64,000 nucleotides of DNA from Helianthus annuus (lineage: Eukaryota > Streptophyta > Magnoliopsida > Asterales > Asteraceae). Within the stretch, counting starts at the first letter, position 1. Every line of letters starts with the position of its first letter. The stretch spans positions 17,038,611 to 17,102,610 of the forward strand of contig NC_035433.2 of assembly GCF_002127325.2 (NCBI RefSeq), in the 5' to 3' direction. The notes beneath the pieces are model-generated. The model was not told the origin of the DNA. It ran no database searches and saw only the letters and a program-made list of their open reading frames with translations. The position numbers and the translations under genes were made by a program. Shown one piece after another: positions 48,101 through 59,990 of this stretch.

Positions 48101-49573
48101 ATGTCTGTCCCCCGCAATATCGAGTTTGCATCCCAACTAACATATGCGGTTTCCGCTGTCCTGCCCTCAGCCGGTTTCATAACAGGCTTGGTTTCAAGAA
48201 GCATCAGGGTTAAATGGAATCGAGCCGAAGCGATTTGCTATCCATCCAAACTACCATGTTGTTATTGTCCTGTCGTCGCCCACGTCAATCCTAAATATCC
48301 TTTCGCGAGCACCACTGCCGGTGTTATTGTTACAATCACACGGATTTCTACCATACTGTCATCGCTCCCTTGGTGGTTGTCGTTTTGAATTATCAACTGC
48401 CATTACATGCCGTAGGCACCTTCATTTCCATACTGTAAGCTACTATTACAAGTACCTTGATGTCACGATAGTTGTTGCTTCTAATGTTGTTGCTCGAAAC
48501 AGGACTCTACGATCCTTCACCAACGATGTCCATCTCTTCATATTTCGTGCTAAGTCCCAAGGTGCTACTCGTTGTGTTGGAAGTTACAAAGTCCACATCC
48601 TGATCGATTGTCATCGTTTACGTTTCGATTGATTCATAAAAGTCGGCTCCCATAAGTTGCTGACTAGAATTAAGGATTCGTTTGGAGTCAAATCGTTGAT
48701 GTTCATTGTCAATAATTGGAGTCGTTCAAATGCTGAAGTCGGTAGAGTACTAAATTTACCCTTATGCCCATCGTTCTTACAAGTTGACTGGGTAAAACAA
48801 GGTAGGTTTCCAGAGTGTCGCAGGTGTGACCACCCTTCAGGGTCTGAGATGTGAGTATATTGAGTTCCAACAACAAAGAGGAGTGGGGGGAAAGAAAAGG
48901 GGTATAAACCAATCATGGACGCTGCAACATCCACTCAAGGACGTTCGTACAAGCACCTAGCATTCTACTTAGTTCGCTAGGCGTTCAAAGGGATGTTCAA
49001 GTAATACTCGATAGCATTGCGATTTCAAAAGGATTCAAAGAGAGGTGAGAAAGTCACATTTGAGTAGGAGACGATCACTGTTATGACTCCTATTGGTTTG
49101 TTACGTGTTACACTGATCAATTAACAGAGCGGAACCCCTCCTTCACTTGTTAAGCCTCACTGGGACTCGCATGCACCCCACATTATTATTATGTGTGCAC
49201 CCACAATAATATTGTGATTTGCATGCTCATCTCAGCTCCTCCTAACTCATGTCGAATGGTTCCCCCAACTCGAATAGTAAACAAAGAGCATCACATAACA
49301 TAAGTCACGAATGTTTAGGGAATTACCACCCTATCAGTCATATAACATGTGCAAGGGATACGTAAGTTCATACTATCGTGTTTAACGTGCACCAGCGTGC
49401 AATATCATATGTAAGTGTCCACTAGTTACGTAGTACAATGAGTATACGAAAGACGAACCTTGCAATCTGGAGCTGAGTGTCATGATCGATTTTCGAAGGT
49501 GTTCGGTTATAGTCTGGTTTTACAAAAACGTTTTAAAACCTAGTTCACTATAACCAGTGGCTCTGATACCAAC
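45161..49573 (-). pseudogene. B right internal region (4413 bp), decayed gag-pol, uninterrupted
   Basis: Same decayed sequence as the left internal region, with only scattered differences, and without D and C. It contains the empty D site (GTTCT, 47578-47582) and the empty C site (GCATG, 49221-49225). PPT on the left (TCCTCCCCAACTT, 45161-45173), PBS on the right (49557-49573). Relics of the pol order can be followed by similarity to D, but no domain is open. It is about 0.9 kb shorter than the D internal region (5358 bp). Confidence 0.9.
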
Positions 49574-52146
49574 TGTAACACCCCCAAAATTCCACCTGCG
49601 AAAACCCCGCGAGGCGTGTTACGCATCAGAGTTCGAGCCACCAATCACATTGAACCAATGATAAATATTTAAATAAGTCATGACATTAATTACTAAAATA
49701 AGATGTCAACATGATATCAATTCCCAAAAGTTGTGTAGCGGAAGCATGTAATCGTTTATCAATCGTTTCATAATAATATTCAAAATCAATGTATTGTTTA
49801 TAAGTGAATCCAAGAGTCTCGATCCATGACCACTCCAGCACTCCCAGATAGCAAGTCCATGTTCCAAGGTTAACGACCTACAAGCATGCAAACAAGTGTG
49901 TCAGACTACGCTGGTGAGTTCAAGGTTTTGTTAACGTGTTGTGTTACCAGATATATGTTAATGCGATTCAATGTTGCGTTACGATGTCGTTCACGTTAGA
50001 TACCCTAGGGAGTGTGCCCATATGTATCCGGGGAGTAGGTACCCCTTAACGACCGATTTGATTATTGTACCGTATGCAGCGTCAATGATGGGAATGCCTA
50101 ACCCCAATGCCCGTAACCAGGCATTGGTCAAAGTCAAGGTATCAAACAACCTTGACAAGCTGTAGGAGGTCTTATATCCGCGTTGTATTCACAAGTTGTC
50201 CTAGTAATTAGTTCACGCCCGTCCTTACGGCCCGGTGTGAGGGTGCCAAACCTAATAGCGCTATCAACTAATTACCCCATTGCCTTACAGGCAATCCGGT
50301 AGATGATCGTTTCTATGTTCCAGTTGTTTACCCCAAGTTTCCCTTCCAGATGTTTACCAGCTGTCCCAAACCACCGGGACGCATGCTTGAGAAAATGCAA
50401 TGAACTCACCTTGGTTTGCTCGGTAAGATACACAAACGGTTCTTGAATTAAAGATGGTCAACCACGTCCTAACAGGGTTACCATACAAGTCAGGTTTGGT
50501 TCAAGTAAAGCACGTATGGTTACACAGAGTTAACACGTTACAAACACGTATCGATCATGGCGAACACGTATCACATATTGTTGGTCAAGTTCATATCATA
50601 CTAACGCTTATACACACCCAAAGATAAAGCCCGATAACAAGCGGCCCAAACAATAAACAGATAAGTCAACTTGTACGGTTCATACATCTTGTGCGACGGG
50701 AAAACATGTTGTGCGATTACGATTTGGGCTGCTCGGCCCAAATGACGTATCAGTGTGTGTGGCCCAACATGTAAACAGACATTTCAACTTGTGCGATCCA
50801 AAGGATCTTGTGCGACTGTACTAGGTTGTGCGATCGGCCTTTGGGCTTGTCCGGCCCAATGACATAAGTATTCCAAAAACATAACGGCCCAACTAAATAG
50901 TCCATAGCAGCTTGTGCGGTCCGGTTGCCCTTGTGCGATCCAGTCAAGCTTGTGCGACTGGATAGTCTTGTGCGATCAGAAAGCTTACGTGATGATTCTG
51001 ATCTTGTGCGTTTAAACATGTGCGATCAGATCAGATTTCATGTAACCTGACCTTGTGCGATCCATTTTAATTTCCGGATATCATGCTTATTCGGTTACAA
51101 GTTTCCAGTTTACATTCTAATCAATTAACAGTCAATCGGTTTCAATCAATCAATAGTTTCCAAACATGTGATTATCAATCAACAACTAATTAATTTCAAA
51201 ACATGCTAGATCTCGATCAACCAAGGTTGTTACAACCAATCCACATAAACCCTAACCAAATTATAGCATGAATCAAGATCTAATCAACTCTTATAATTCG
51301 GTCCGACTTCATCCGATTTCATGAACAACAACTTATCAAACCATACTTGATTTGAGTACATGAACATACAACCAATTACCAATATTTGATACTAAAACAT
51401 CATGCAAATAAATCCGAAAACAGGATAGGATAACCGATTGACATCAACATACAAATCCGATTTCATACAATCTCAGCATCAAACAATCTTGTATAGCATC
51501 TAATCACATGAGCCAAATACCTAACATTGTCAATCAATATTACTAGCATAAAAACCCTAGTTCATACATGACAAGATCACCTAGCATGGCAACTAGATAA
51601 CAATGAAATACTAACCAGAAGTGTGATACGACAAGCTTGATCGAGAGAAAAGGCTTCGAAGAACCAAGGCTGCCTTCGGTTCGGATTGAGAGAGAGAAAG
51701 TGTGTGTGTGTTCTAGGGTTTGTGTGTGTGAAGATGTCTTGTGACTAAATGAGAGAACAACCCCTAAAGTGGGTGTTTGTTTGCGGAGAAAAGAAGAGTG
51801 GGCCGAACCCCTATATGGGCTGCTCGTTGGTCACGAGTTCACGAGTTCAAGCATATGGTGACAAGAATGAGATGTTTGGCCCAACATGGGCTTGTGCGAA
51901 CGGGTTATGTTGTACGATTGCATTATATCAACATATAACATATATACATATATATTCCATCACGTATCACATAAAGTTCACATAAGTTACATTACACACA
52001 AAATAGGTTCTGAACTACGAGTTGTCACAGTATCCCCAACTAAAAAGAAATTCCGTCCCGAAATTTGGTACGCACTCACTGAGAAAGCTAGATAAGTTAA
52101 AGCTAGGTAAGTTATATCGTTTGCTGGTTTTTCCTGGGGTGTCACA
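49574..52146 (-). repeat. B right LTR (5' LTR)
   Basis: Ends TTCCTGGGGTGTCACA at 52146, then ACATA (52147-52151), the target duplication. The segment 52031-52146, outside the TTGTCACA boundary used by D and C, is included here and sets the true edge of B at the distal start. Confidence 0.93.
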
Positions 52147-53748
52147 ACATAGACCCCTCTTTTATTGTTTTCTAAACATTTTGGGGTGAAACACATGTGC
52201 CTACTTGTTACTTTCATGTTTTCATGTTTTCGCATTATATACTTGCTATGTTCATTAGTACATTGTTTTACATGACACTTTCATGCTATGTATGTTCATC
52301 ATACTTAGTACACTTGTTTTACATGACGTTTTCATGCTATGTATGTTCATCATACTTAGTACACTTGTTTTACATGACGTTTTCATGCTATGTATGTTCA
52401 TCATACTTAGTACACTTGTTTTACATGACATTTTCATGCTATGTATGTTCATCATACTTAGTACACTTGTTTTACATGACGTTTTCATGCTATGTATGTT
52501 CATCATACTTAGTACATTTATTTTACATGACATTTCACGCTATGTGTGTACATTTGATTACATACTTAGTGCATTGTTTTTACATGCTTACATCTTAGGG
52601 TATGACATTTGGTTTGTTTAAGTGGGACCATATACATTCATTAACTTTGATCACGCCGTTCGTTAGTAGGTAGTGGTACCATAGGAATTGACAACTCCCG
52701 TTCCTGACATCCTGGGTATGTTTGGATGAAAGGAATGACCGAATTCGATTTAAACATAAAACCGATAGACCTTTAATTTGTTTAAAGGTTTATCACCACA
52801 GTCACAAGGCTTGAATGTATGCATTTTCACAATACCGCATAAATGTTTGTATTCAGTATAGCATGCTTTTCCACAAAACATAACATTGATTTAAACCATG
52901 TTTTACTTCAATACGTTGTTTTGTGCATTTCCACCTATGGTTTAGTTGATACATATTTCACTTGCCATACATGACATTTTGTTTACACATGACATGTTTG
53001 ACATTGACATAAACATTTTGACATTTGGTTAGACATAAACATGTTTACATTGGTGGTTTGTTTGGGTAAGTGATTTAAGTAACGAGACTTGTGTAATGTG
53101 ATACAAACATGGTGGATACGCCGCTGGTACTTCCTATATATAAGTGTTTGTATGATATTACGCATCGCAGCATTGTTTAAATCATTTCAGTTTAGCTATA
53201 TAACATATTTTTCACAATACATTGTTTTATAAACAACTTGTTTTATACAACTTATTTTACTTGGTTATTCATTTAACCATACATTATTCTTTCAAAAATA
53301 CATATCTACCATCGTTTTTCAAATGATTTACAAACAATACAATCAACAAGGTTCATGACTACATTTCATTAAACATTTTTCTAAAACCTAAGTCATGGAT
53401 CCTATTTTTACAAAACCTATGTATCTCACAGGCATTTTTATGCTGACGTACCTATTTTCACATGTGTTTTAGGAGCAAATGCATAGGATGATCGTGATAC
53501 ACTAGGGTGGACTTAGGCCTTAGTGACGATAAAATGGATCTAGACTAGTTAAAACTTGTTATGTACTTTGTTTCTTTTTATTTTAAGACAATGTAACTTG
53601 TGGGTTCTCGTTTGAAACAATGTATTCCACCCTTGGGTGATGAATAAAATATTATTTTAATTACCTTGGTTGTGGAACAATAATTCTGTTACAACACTCC
53701 CTGACGTTTCCGCCACGATTTGATGTTTTACGTGGTCGGGGTGTGACA
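52147..53748 (+). repeat. A1 3' LTR, piece 3 of 3
   Basis: After the target copy ACATA the A1 LTR resumes at GACCCCTCTTTTATTG, matching the A2 LTR from about 4107. It ends GGTCGGGGTGTGACA at 53748. Contains 51-bp repeats, the acceptor block CTGACGTACC...TGTTTTAG near 53442-53472 and polyadenylation-like AATAAAATA near 53643. Confidence 0.92.
52260..52540 (+). repeat. 51-bp tandem repeats in A1 LTR
   Basis: Five units with period 51 (anchors TCATGCTATG at 52281, 52332, 52383, 52434, 52485). Because 51 is a multiple of three, both strands show long repetitive open frames (52197-52598, 52283-52621, 52255-52533) that are artefacts. Confidence 0.93.
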
Positions 53749-53750
53749 AC

Positions 53751-54524
53751 AAAAAGAAAGGTTTAGGTTTTGTTCCACCAGAAAATTATAAAAATGAGAA
53801 AAATTCTAAAACAAAAACAGAATTTGTTTCAGGTGGTAGCGCTGAGGATGAACAGAAGAAACCTTTCTGGAAACAATCAAACCAGGAGTTTCTTGCTGAG
53901 AAAAAGAGAAAAGGAACTGGAGTGTTTCATCCAAAAGAAACTCGAACCTGTTTCAAGTGCAATGAAGCTGGTCACATTGCATGGAACTGCCCAAAGAATA
54001 TCAAGACAAAACAGGGAGTTTCTGAAAAACTGAAAGAAAAAGTGGTTGATGTTGAACCACCAACTGAAAAAGTCAAAATTATTGAAAATTCAATTCATGA
54101 AGTTGGTGAATGTTCGAAGAAAAATGTTTATAAAAGGAAAGCAAAAGACAACCAAATGTGGGTTGTTAAAAAGGTTGATGAGAAAGTCGGCGATGAATCT
54201 GGTTCCACAAAGCCAGAAGAGCCACAGGTTGAGGTGAAAGATTCAGTGAATGATGATGAATTTCCATCACTGAAGTTTGAAGAAGTTAAACAGAAAGTTG
54301 GTAAGGTTGAAATCTCGGATCAGTTTTACTCCGAGAAGAATGAGTTTGATGTCGAGAAAGTTTTCAATGGAAATATTAAGAAAAATTTTGGGAAAATGCT
54401 TGATGGGAAAACAAAAGGGGTTAAAGATTTTTATGCAACTAAAAAGGCAACTTACAACCCTACTGAGCAAGAATTGAAAACACTTAAGTCTGAAAAGACT
54501 TGGGTGGAAATTCTCTTTCCCTGA
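53751..54524 (+). pseudogene. copia gag, C-terminal part with CCHC zinc knuckle
   Basis: Open frame from the edge of A1 (KKKGLGFVPPENY) to a stop at 54522-54524. Contains the zinc knuckle CFKCNEAGHIAWNCP (53949-53993), which binds the element RNA, followed by a Lys/Glu-rich tail. The N-terminal half is upstream of the A1 insertion. Motif style and the GVFHPKETRTC lead-in resemble SIRE/Maximus-type gag. No protease, integrase or reverse transcriptase follows; the frame ends after TWVEILFP. Confidence 0.85.
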
Positions 54525-56676
54525 AATATCAGGACTATGCCGGAGATCCCAAGTTTGTAATCGTGGATCAGGAATCGGCATCATTCTTAACAAAATTGTT
54601 TGTGTGAATGAATTTTTAATGTTGATGAATTTGACAGGTTGAAGGACTACGCCGGAGCTTCCAGGTTGGTAAGTGAGAAGCAGGAATCGGCATCTTTGAT
54701 TGGTAAAATGACGTGTGTAGATGTTTGTTTCCTACACATGGTACAGGTGTTTGTGTTTTTTTTTTCAAGTGGTAAGAGGTTGAATTTTTACAAGAGATTA
54801 CTCAAGGTCATTAATTTGAACTTGATGTAATCTATATACAAGTGTTTGAAAGACAAGATGATGAACCATATCCCCGAATCTACTAATGGTAAACCTACAA
54901 GTGGTAAAAACAAACTCATTTTTCGGAAAAATCATTTTGGTTAAAACAAACTTAAGTGTTTTGAAATCTAAATGAGAAAATGGTTTGTTGAAAGGGGGAG
55001 TTCTCATTGTTGATGCTAAGTGGATGGCGAATTGATGCGATTCGATATCGGTTGTCAACTTAATGCATAGTTTGTTTTCAATATTTCTTAATGTGTTTGC
55101 ATTTTAGGGGGAGTAGAAAATTTCAGAAAATCCAAAAACATTAGAAAATTTGAAAAAGACAAAAACATGATAAAATGTAAAAAGAGTTTTGTTGTAAAAA
55201 GAGGAAATGATAGTACATCAGTGGACTGTAACAACATGCTAAAGAAATTGAAAGTAAAAATGTGATAAACAATCTCACAGCGGATATGCCAGTAGGTTTT
55301 TGCGCATTTAGTAGATTGTGACGAGATATAAACCTAAATTTCAAACTTGCTTATATCGTGGGGAACAACTTCTTGGATATATGGGTAACCCTCGAAATCT
55401 TGTTTGAAAGGTTCCTCTTTCTGAGATACTAGGTATTTATGCTTAGTGATATCTGGGGTATTATCCCGAGACTTCTGTTGTATGGAAATACTGACCTAGT
55501 CCCCGTATAATACTTTCCGCAAATGCTTGAAAAAGCGCAGCCCTCAGCAAATTGATGAAACAATTAAATTGATATTCATTGTTGTTGAAACAAAAGATCC
55601 TCTAAAGGGGACACACCTAAAGTTGAACCGTCATCTCTTTGCTGAACGGAAGTTCTGACCTGAGCTCTCATGGTTTCGCACCTAACCCCTTACAGATATC
55701 ATCTAGGTATACTCACCTGTAAGACTGAATATTGAGATCTGGATACAGGACTATATTCAAGTAGTGGGACACACGGATAAGTTCAAGTACTTAACACATT
55801 AATATCGTATCTCGGATTAGATGAAAATTGTGTGAAAATTTAAGTGGATCAATATACTGACAATCTAGGTGAATTGTTTAGAACTTAAAATGAAATGAAG
55901 CTTAACGATGTTCGTGATATGTCTCATTTTCTGATATAATCCTCTTACACAAACTCACAAAAATATTGTATGTAAATATTTCTTTACTATTTTTCATTTT
56001 GATTATTTCACAAAATTTCAAAAAATATTTTAGTGTGTTTTAGCATAAATTTTGAAAAATACAAAAAGATTTTCGACAACCGATGTTGGAAAGTTGATTT
56101 TCAAAGTTCCAAGTGCTAAACATGATGACATGTTTGTGAGGGGAAGTGTGTCTAGAACTTCAAATGTGTTTAATCAAAATCTTACAAGTGGTTCATCAGG
56201 ATTCTTATTGATAAATTTTTTAGGTTAATCTGAGGGAGAGTCTGAGTGAGTGCATACATTTGAAATGTTTAAATGTTTGAAATTTATTGTGAGTTAGAGA
56301 TTGTGCAGGTGAAAGTCAGAGTCAGGTCAATCGATCCTGAGAATATCTGAGCTGGATGAGAGTTAGATTACTATCTTGGAACAACCTTCTGAAGAGTCAG
56401 GTTACTCGTTCCTGAGAAGCTTATGTTTTAGAGAGCCAGGTTACGATACCTGAGGATTCTGATTAAAGAAAGCAAGGCAACGATCATGGATCTATGAAAG
56501 CTAGACAACAATCCTGAAGCTGATGATGCTGATGAACTTAAGGAATGCCAGCATATTGCAAAGGGGAGTCTGAAGATTTTCAAGAGAAGATAGAGAGAGT
56601 GAAGCCCAGAGACTAATAGAGACTGAAGTTGCAAAGACTCGACACAGTCAGACTCGTCAACATCTGAGGGGGAGTC
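54525..56676 (+). other. copia internal sequence without coding domains, with PPT
   Basis: No pol domain in any frame. Two related segments lie at about 54530-54600 and 54643-54715 (shared GGACTA.GCCGGAG and CAGGAATCGGCATC). Purine tracts like those near SIRE 3' ends occur at 54993-55004, 55108-55116 and 56232-56241. The PPT proper, GAGGGGGAGTC (56666-56676), abuts the LTR. Confidence 0.65.
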
Positions 56677-57131
56677 TGTTGGTGCATACATCTGTCGACT
56701 TCGTCTTGTATCGAGTCTTAGATTAGATTGTATAGATCAGGGCACGTAGATCGAGAAAATATCAAAGTTTAGGTTGTTTAGATGCTGATTCCGCTCGAAG
56801 AGGCTATTCCGCTCAAAATGACATCAGTCACTTTCAAGCGGAATCACATTCTTGCTAATTCCGCTCCAACTGTTATTGTGTTATTTCGAGCGGAATCAAG
56901 AGCCTTATATATAGTTGTGTCTCGAGCGAAATCAAGTAGTAGTGAACAGTTCTAGAATTCCATACCGAAGTGCTGCCAGTGTGAAGACTGATTGTATTTG
57001 CTGTTAAATCAATATAATCAGTGTTTAAAGTGATTTGCTAGCTGTATCTAAGTCTATTTCTTGTTTTCCGCACCTGAAATAGATTAGAACCTCTCTGAAC
57101 GACTCGTTTGGGTCAATCGCACGATCCTACA
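56677..57131 (+). repeat. copia 3' LTR (455 bp)
   Basis: Begins TGTTGGTGCATAC after the PPT and ends GATCCTACA. Has a TATA-like TTATATATAG near 56914, and repeated ATTCCGCTC/GAGCGGAAT motifs (56788-56935) in both orientations. Confidence 0.82.
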
Positions 57132-58003
57132 AAGCATTTATCTTACAAAACATAACTTTTGATTTAATATATGATTTATTTCAATACATTGTTTTGTGCA
57201 TTTTACCATAAAAGCACTTATATATAGGAAGTACCAGCGGCGTATCCACCATGCTTTTATCATATTACACACGCCTCGTTATATAAATCACTTACCCAAA
57301 GAACCACCAAAATACCTTGTTTAAACCAATGTCAAAAATGTTTATGTGTAAACAATGTCTAATGTCAAATGTAAATCATGTAATTTGTAATCAACTGTTA
57401 TGTATGGCAAGCGAAATGTGTCAACTAAAACCATATCATAGCGTTATATAAATCATTTCAATTTAGACATATTACATCTTATACAAATAACATATCTTCA
57501 CAAAACATTGTTTTACAAACAACATATTTTATACAAACTCATTTTTCTTGGTTATTCATTTAACCATACATCTTTATTTTATATCATCTGATTTCTTATC
57601 GATTTTCGTATGATTTATAAAAGAAAACATTTTACAAGATTCATGACTAACTTTTGTTAAACATTTCTTTTAACTACAAGTCATGAATCCTAAATCAATA
57701 AACCTATGTATCTCACAAGCATTTTTATGCTGACGTACCTATTTTCACATGTGTTTTCAAGAGCTGATGCATAGGATTGTCCAAGATACACTTAGGCGGA
57801 CTTGGGCCGTGACAATAAAAGATGCAAGACTAGTTTAAATTATGTTATATACTCTTTGTTTCTTCTGTTCTAAGACAATGTAACCCATATGATTATAAAT
57901 AAAACGAAACTTTAAATACCATGGTTGTGAAACAATAATTCTGCCACTCCACTCCCCGACGTTTCCGCCGCGGTTTGTTGTTTTACGCGGTCGGGGTGTG
58001 ACA
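57132..58003 (+). repeat. A-family LTR 3' fragment with internal inversion
   Basis: Matches the 3' third of the A-family LTR and ends GGTCGGGGTGTGACA at 58003. It is the host of the copia insertion (57132-57136, AAGCA, is the expected target duplication). The segment about 57206-57437 is in reverse orientation relative to the flanks. Acceptor-like block at 57728-57760 reads TTTTCAAG. The left part of this element is outside the window. Confidence 0.85.
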
Positions 58004-59990
58004 CCATGCATATTCTGAATGGTCAACTTCAATGACAGGTCAATACGCGACATCACGGCAACTGTTGCGTTAAGGCGCTAAAAATAAAAAAAAATACAAT
58101 AATCAATATGAAGATATACATGTTTCTAAAATAACTTTAGCAAATCTACTAAACGTGTATAACAGATGCATAAAATAAATAGATAACATGACTTATAAAG
58201 CGGCGATCAAATTTCCATACAAACTGTACTGGATGATAATCAGGATCATTTTTATCATCATCAGAAGGACCACCACTATCTTCATCCTCCTCATCATCAG
58301 AAACATCATCCATAGAAACGTCATTGCCATCAAAACCGTCACCTAAGTCATGATAATCACTATCCTTGTCCAGTGAATCAAATTCATCATCCAAGGCTGA
58401 TTGTTTATCGGGTAACTCAACTACTACAAGAATAGCATTAGATGTCTGACCAGGAGGCTTATCAACACCACCAGTCGTGTTTTCCATTGCAGCTTTAGGT
58501 ACCAAAACTTCACATTGATTTACATCAAAGAGAGTCAATTGAAAGTTGTAGTCAAAAAGGTATCTTATAGCAATAACACATTTTTCATCAAAACCTAGAA
58601 AAACCTACGCCTTCTTCCATCCATCACCAAAGAAATAACACTTGCTAATACGATCCTTTTCAATAAAAACATCAAACCAATTCCACGCATTGATATAAAC
58701 CTTCATCGCTCCCTTCAGCTTAGAAACACCAACAGTGTTCTTCACAAAATCGGTGGGTAGAAGCTACAATAAAAAAAAATGTTAGCATTAACATCGTTAA
58801 AAATAATCTACTTTATTTAAAAACATGAAGAAATAGATATGACTATAACTTACCAAATGTTCAACTGTATTTTCATTAACAAAATGGTAGAAAGACTCAA
58901 TATACTTTTTTTGCACAAAAGATGATATAGTGCTGAACATAACAAACTTTTGCTGACAATGCTGATAAGGTGCAACCTTCATAAAAGGTGTCAGCAAAAA
59001 AGTATATGGTCCGATTTTCCTAAATACAAGAACCGTTCCTTCGGATAAAGAAAGATCAGCAACAACTTTTTCCCAGCCTCCCATGAAAACAAAATGTCCA
59101 TTGTGTCCGGCAAAATTAACCAACCAAGGCTTATCATTCACACACCTTATGACAACATTGTTATTATCAACAGCAGACGATAACCATGTCTTACAAAAGA
59201 TTTTAGGTATAACCTGTAAGATAAACACATACGCAATCAATCAATGATAAGCATTTCAAAATACGTATTAGTAAAACAAATTAAGCATGAATTTAAAGCA
59301 TAAACATTAAAACAGTACCAAGAATTCCTTGGTGACTGATGAAAAACACTTGTAGAAAGACATTCTCCCTGTTTTCCTATTGAATCTGAAAAAAAGAAGA
59401 CATCCATAATGATACAAAGTTCAAAATATTTAAAAGTTACAATGATGAATCTCGAAACAAATAAAATGAAAACAAAAAACAATAACAACACAAAATCATT
59501 TTAAAACAAAGAATATCTACTGAACAAAGAACATAAATTTGGGATTTTATATATCCCTGAAACAGAGAATATCTACTGAAATAGAGAATGTCTGTTGAAC
59601 CAAACAACCACTGCTGATAAACACAAAGACTGTTCAATAAACGTCTGCCAAAGAGAACATCTGCTGATGAATACAAAACTATGCCTGAAACAGATATTAT
59701 CTACTGAATTTTTTTTTCCAAATAATGATCTCTTGAAATATTCTCCATAAATAATACAACTACTTAACTAAATTCTTTTTCAATTTGTATTCGTAACTGT
59801 CTATAATGGTATATCTACAATGACTCGATTCATTTAAGACTGAAAAAAGACCACAAACTTCATCATAAGTTGAATGTACAAACCTGTTCTTAGTAATTCA
59901 ACAATCAAATCAGTCGATTGAACTCTGTCGAAGAAGAAGAACGCGATGAATGTTGAACCCTAGATTAACACGGTAATGAAAAAAGTATTT
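58004..59990 (-). pseudogene. B3-domain (REM-type) transcription factor gene, disrupted
   Basis: Predicted exons on the minus strand: 5' UTR exon about 59990-59884; exon 1 59363-59319 (MSFYKCFSSVTKEFL); exon 2 59213-58854; exon 3 58763 to about 58185; exon 4 from 58077, cut at 58004 by the A-family LTR. Splice signals are good: CTTGGTACTG, TTATCTTACAG, TTTGGTAAGT, TTTATTGTAG, TTTATTTTTAG. Exons 1-2 encode a B3 domain (PKIFCKTW, WLVNFAGHN, GGWEKVVADLSLSEG, LLTPF). Exon 3 encodes a second B3-like domain (LLPTDFVKN to YNFQLTLFD) and an acidic linker rich in D, E and S. Exon 4 appears to begin a third B3 domain. A TAG at 58605-58607 interrupts the second domain (codon 188). B3 proteins bind DNA in the nucleus. 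With stop and truncation the copy is probably non-functional, though the first domain could still be expressed. Confidence 0.85.

Larger units (their letters stand above)
15945..52146 (-). mobile_element. B: composite Ty3/gypsy element, LTR-internal-LTR-internal-LTR
   Basis: Minus-strand element inserted in the A1 3' LTR with the 5-bp duplication ACATA at 15940-15944 and 52147-52151. Three near-identical LTRs (15945-18517, 42589-45160, 49574-52146; 2573, 2572 and 2573 bp) separate two internal regions. The right internal region is 4413 bp. The left one is 24071 bp but shrinks to exactly 4413 bp after removing D, C and one copy of their duplications. The structure fits unequal or ectopic recombination between two copies of one element. 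Internal sequence is a decayed pol, so B is non-autonomous. Confidence 0.93.
53749..57131 (+). mobile_element. SIRE-like copia element, 3' part, lacking pol
   Basis: The host of A1: gag fragment, a 2.1-kb stretch without pol, PPT and 3' LTR. The left part lies beyond the window. A1 ends at 53748 inside the gag frame, so ACAAA (53749-53753) is the expected target duplication and should also precede the A1 5' LTR. Confidence 0.8.

Noticed and set aside
42589..52146. Right B unit as an independent insertion
   Set aside because: No separate target duplication surrounds it; only the outer ACATA pair exists and the middle LTR is shared.
52197..52621. Long repetitive open frames on both strands
   Set aside because: They come from a 51-bp non-coding repeat whose length is a multiple of three.
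59237..59676. Hydrophobic minus-strand frames as small membrane proteins
   Set aside because: They overlap the predicted first coding exon and intron of the B3 gene, in AT-rich intron-like sequence.
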